From Sphingobacteriaceae bacterium (GTDB lineage: Bacteria > Bacteroidota > Bacteroidia > Sphingobacteriales > Sphingobacteriaceae), in the NCBI GenBank assembly GCA_947459195.1, contig CANHCS010000001.1, positions 33,391 to 97,390 on the forward strand: a stretch of DNA of 64,000 nt, read 5' to 3'. A program made the position numbers and the translations under genes. Below the pieces are notes generated by a model. That model was not told the DNA's origin, did not search any database, and worked only from the letters and a program-made list of their open reading frames with translations. Within the stretch, counting starts at the first letter, position 1. Each line of letters opens with the position of its first letter. Shown here in pieces: positions 62,112-64,000 of the stretch.

Positions 62112-63431
62112 TCATAAAGAAAGAACACCTGCCACTTGTTTTAATCCAATTTCGGCTTGTTTTGCTTGGAACTGCGCATCGGTGTAGCGGGTAAATGCAT
62201 TCAAGAAATTTAATTGAGCTTCTCTAAACTCAACTGTACTCAAACTACCCAAGCGGAGTTTTTCGATGGAAATATCCAAGTTTTGCTTGGCAATCTCCTG
62301 GTTCTCTTTTTCCATTTTTACCAATGCTAAATTGGTTTGATAAGTTTGATAGGCAATTTCCAGCTGTGCACTTATTCTCTGCTGCGTTTGCTTGTATTGT
62401 AGTGCAGCATTATCTATGCCAATCGAGGCATTTTTTTCATTTCGGCTTTGTAAAAAGCCATTAAAAATTGGAATACTGGCAGTTATGCCAATATTGATTC
62501 CTTGTCCGCTGGCCTCTCTGGCAAATCCAAGAGGTGAGGTAGAGTTATTAAAATTATAACCCGTATTGATATTCATCCAAGGATAACGGCTGGATTTTAC
62601 CTGCTTTTGGTTAAGTCGGGCTAGCTGTTGTTCAATGCTGGCCTGTAACAATGCTGGATTTTTAGTTTCTGCCAAATCTTTGAGCTCTGAAAAATTAAGG
62701 TTATCAGTAATATTGATATCCTCTTCAGTGCTAAATGAGGTGTGTACCTCTCTGCCCAATAATTCATTCAATTGGATCTGCACTCTTTTATAATTATCTA
62801 ATTGGCGCATCAGATTGGTAGTATCGGTATTGAGATCTACTTTAGCCGCCAAGACTTCTAATTTGGAAGCTTTACCGATTTTGTAACGGTTATTAGAATT
62901 GTTTAAGCGGAGTTGTGAAATTTCAAGCGCTGTTTTAAGTGTGCGAATTTGTTGCGCTTGTCTCGCCAAATCATAATAGGTATTGATCACATTGGCGATG
63001 GTGTTTTCTACTGTCATCCGGAAAGTCAGTTCATCAGACTTGTTCAGTTTTTGTAAACGCTCATAATTGGCAAACATGCTCATGCCATCGAAAATCCTCC
63101 AGTTTAAGCTGAAGCCATAAACAGTATTGGTGTTACGAACGTTATCTCGCTCTTGCTGCGTGCCGTTGGCAAGTGTTTGGCGGCTATCCTGTATACTCCG
63201 ATTGTTAGAAAAATTACCATTGATGGCAGGAAGAATGCCTGCATTGGCCAGGCTCACATTGTTTTTTGAAACTTTTACCTGATTGCTGCTCAATAAAATA
63301 TCATAATTGTTTTTGAGTGCAGTTTCAATGGCATCCCTCAAACTCATTCTTTCTTGTGCAAACAAGTTGTGCCCCTGTCCAAAAACAAGAGTGAATAAAA
63401 AACATAGGGTATAGATTAATTTGCTCTTCAT
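62112..63431 (-). CDS. TolC-family outer-membrane efflux protein
   Basis: The product is 439 residues with a signal peptide (LIYTLCFLFTLVFGQGHNLFA) and two TolC-type repeats: LRDAIETALKNNYDILLSSNQ in the first half and LAETKNPALLQASIEQQLA in the second, each with long coiled helices, ending in GLKQVAGVL. Such proteins form the outer-membrane channel of RND or type I efflux. Its start overlaps the RND gene stop by 4 bases (ATGA), so both belong to one efflux operon whose other genes lie beyond the window. Confidence 0.92.
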   Translation of the reverse strand: MKSKLIYTLCFLFTLVFGQGHNLFAQERMSLRDAIETALKNNYDILLSSNQVKVSKNNVSLANAGILPAINGNFSNNRSIQDSRQTLANGTQQERDNVRNTNTVYGFSLNWRIFDGMSMFANYERLQKLNKSDELTFRMTVENTIANVINTYYDLARQAQQIRTLKTALEISQLRLNNSNNRYKIGKASKLEVLAAKVDLNTDTTNLMRQLDNYKRVQIQLNELLGREVHTSFSTEEDINITDNLNFSELKDLAETKNPALLQASIEQQLARLNQKQVKSSRYPWMNINTGYNFNNSTSPLGFAREASGQGINIGITASIPIFNGFLQSRNEKNASIGIDNAALQYKQTQQRISAQLEIAYQTYQTNLALVKMEKENQEIAKQNLDISIEKLRLGSLSTVEFREAQLNFLNAFTRYTDAQFQAKQAEIGLKQVAGVLSL

Positions 63432-64000
63432 GCTTTTTTGGTAGAAGTATTTTTAAGGGGTCTTGACCACAATTGATAAATAGCCGGAATTACATACAAT
63501 GTCAAAGCCAGTGAGAACAAAGTACCCCCAATAATTACGATTCCCATTCCCATTCTGCTTTTGGCTGCAGCTCCAATGGCTAAGGCAATTGGTAATGCAC
63601 CGAGTGCAATGGCAAGGCTGGTCATTAAAATAGGGCGGAGCCTAGTTTCGGCAGCTTTTCTGATGGCCTCCGGCACACTCATTCCCTGCTCTTTCAATTG
63701 GTTGGCAAATTCGACGATTAGAATTCCATTTTTTGTTACCAAACCAATGAGCATGATGGTCCCGATCTGGCTAAAAATATTCCAGGTTTGGCCAAATAGC
63801 CAAAGGGAGAAAAAGGCACCGGCAACTGCCATAGGCACTGTCAGAATAATGATTACAGGATCGACGAAACTCTCAAACTGGGCGGAAAGGATCAAATAAA
63901 TTAATAAAAGAGCCAATCCGAAGGCAAACAGGGTGTTCGATGAACTTTCCTTGAAATCTCTGGATTCTCCGCCTAAGTCGGTCGAAAAACGATCATCCAA
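63428..64000 (-). CDS. RND efflux transporter, C-terminal part (runs off the window)
   Basis: The last 190 residues of an AcrB/MexB-type (HAE1) or related RND pump; the frame is open at the right edge. Membrane helices of the second half are visible, with LLIYLILSAQFESFVDPVII, FSQIGTIMLIGLVTKNGIL (the helix with the family's GxLxKNGIL-like motif), RLRPILMTSLAIALGALPIAL and MGMGIVIIGGTLFSLALTL. The rest of the pump and any membrane-fusion protein would be to the right. Substrate unknown. Confidence 0.93.
   Translation of the reverse strand: MDDRFSTDLGGESRDFKESSSNTLFAFGLALLLIYLILSAQFESFVDPVIIILTVPMAVAGAFFSLWLFGQTWNIFSQIGTIMLIGLVTKNGILIVEFANQLKEQGMSVPEAIRKAAETRLRPILMTSLAIALGALPIALAIGAAAKSRMGMGIVIIGGTLFSLALTLYVIPAIYQLWSRPLKNTSTKKA

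Overview
The window looks like a chromosomal segment of a Bacteroidota bacterium, probably in or near the Sphingobacteriaceae (Pedobacter-like). Evidence read from the sequence: the C-terminal two thirds of a SprA-type type IX secretion (T9SS) translocon, a large subtilisin-like protease with a T9SS C-terminal sorting domain, promoters of the Bacteroidota form (TTTG, about 20 nt, TAnnTTTG), no Shine-Dalgarno dependence, many small SPII lipoproteins, and typical neighbourhoods such as sprA-gcvH-vanZ and yceD-rpmF-plsX-fabH-accB-accC. The genus is inferred, not shown.

Layout. 1-8.5 kb (+): sprA (truncated at the left edge), gcvH, a VanZ-like gene, feoA-feoB behind a good promoter, and a SprT-like gene. 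8.5-20.8 kb (-): a fused alpha/beta 2-oxoacid dehydrogenase E1, a LutB-like protein, an M28 peptidase with its terminator, rpiB, tatC, accC, accB, fabH, plsX, rpmF, a YceD/DUF177 gene and pdxA. 20.9-28 kb (mostly +): rsmA, a 2-hydroxyacid dehydrogenase, greA with a promoter plus terminator-like hairpin in its leader, a HIT protein, ruvC (-), a SpoIIE-type phosphatase, rnhB, gcvT and comB. 28-30.5 kb is a short accessory patch holding a 442-aa protein of unknown function, which overlaps the end of comB, and a leucine-rich lipoprotein. 30.5-37 kb (-) is a compact metH-metF-rsgA-dtd-mazG operon headed by a SAM-I riboswitch with a recognisable promoter. 37-41.7 kb (-): a GH53 galactanase lipoprotein, a small conserved-looking protein coupled to murQ, murQ, der and era.

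41.84-49.21 kb: initiator tRNA-fMet and tRNA-Glu, then a genomic island integrated into the 3' end of tRNA-Glu. It carries a large serine recombinase, a small partner ORF, and cargo made almost entirely of small exported, lipidated or membrane-anchored proteins of unknown function. A perfect 15-bp direct repeat bounds it (42008-42022 and 49199-49213). An eroded tRNA-Glu-like fragment with its own terminator at about 48.4 kb suggests two successive insertions at the same tRNA.

49.3-56.6 kb (+) is a galactan/galactose utilisation operon: a GH2 beta-galactosidase fused to a GH53 endo-galactanase, galactokinase, an aldo/keto reductase and a sodium:solute symporter, closed by a strong bidirectional terminator. 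56.6-64 kb (-): an FN3-like lipoprotein coupled to the T9SS-sorted S8 protease, a lone receiver-domain protein, and a TolC-family gene coupled to the C-terminal end of an RND transporter that runs off the right edge.

The most original items are the tRNA-Glu island, where the recombinase C-terminus is written in antisense tRNA sequence, the GH2-GH53 fusion, the possible greA leader attenuator, and the SAM riboswitch heading an operon that also encodes ribosome and tRNA quality-control enzymes.
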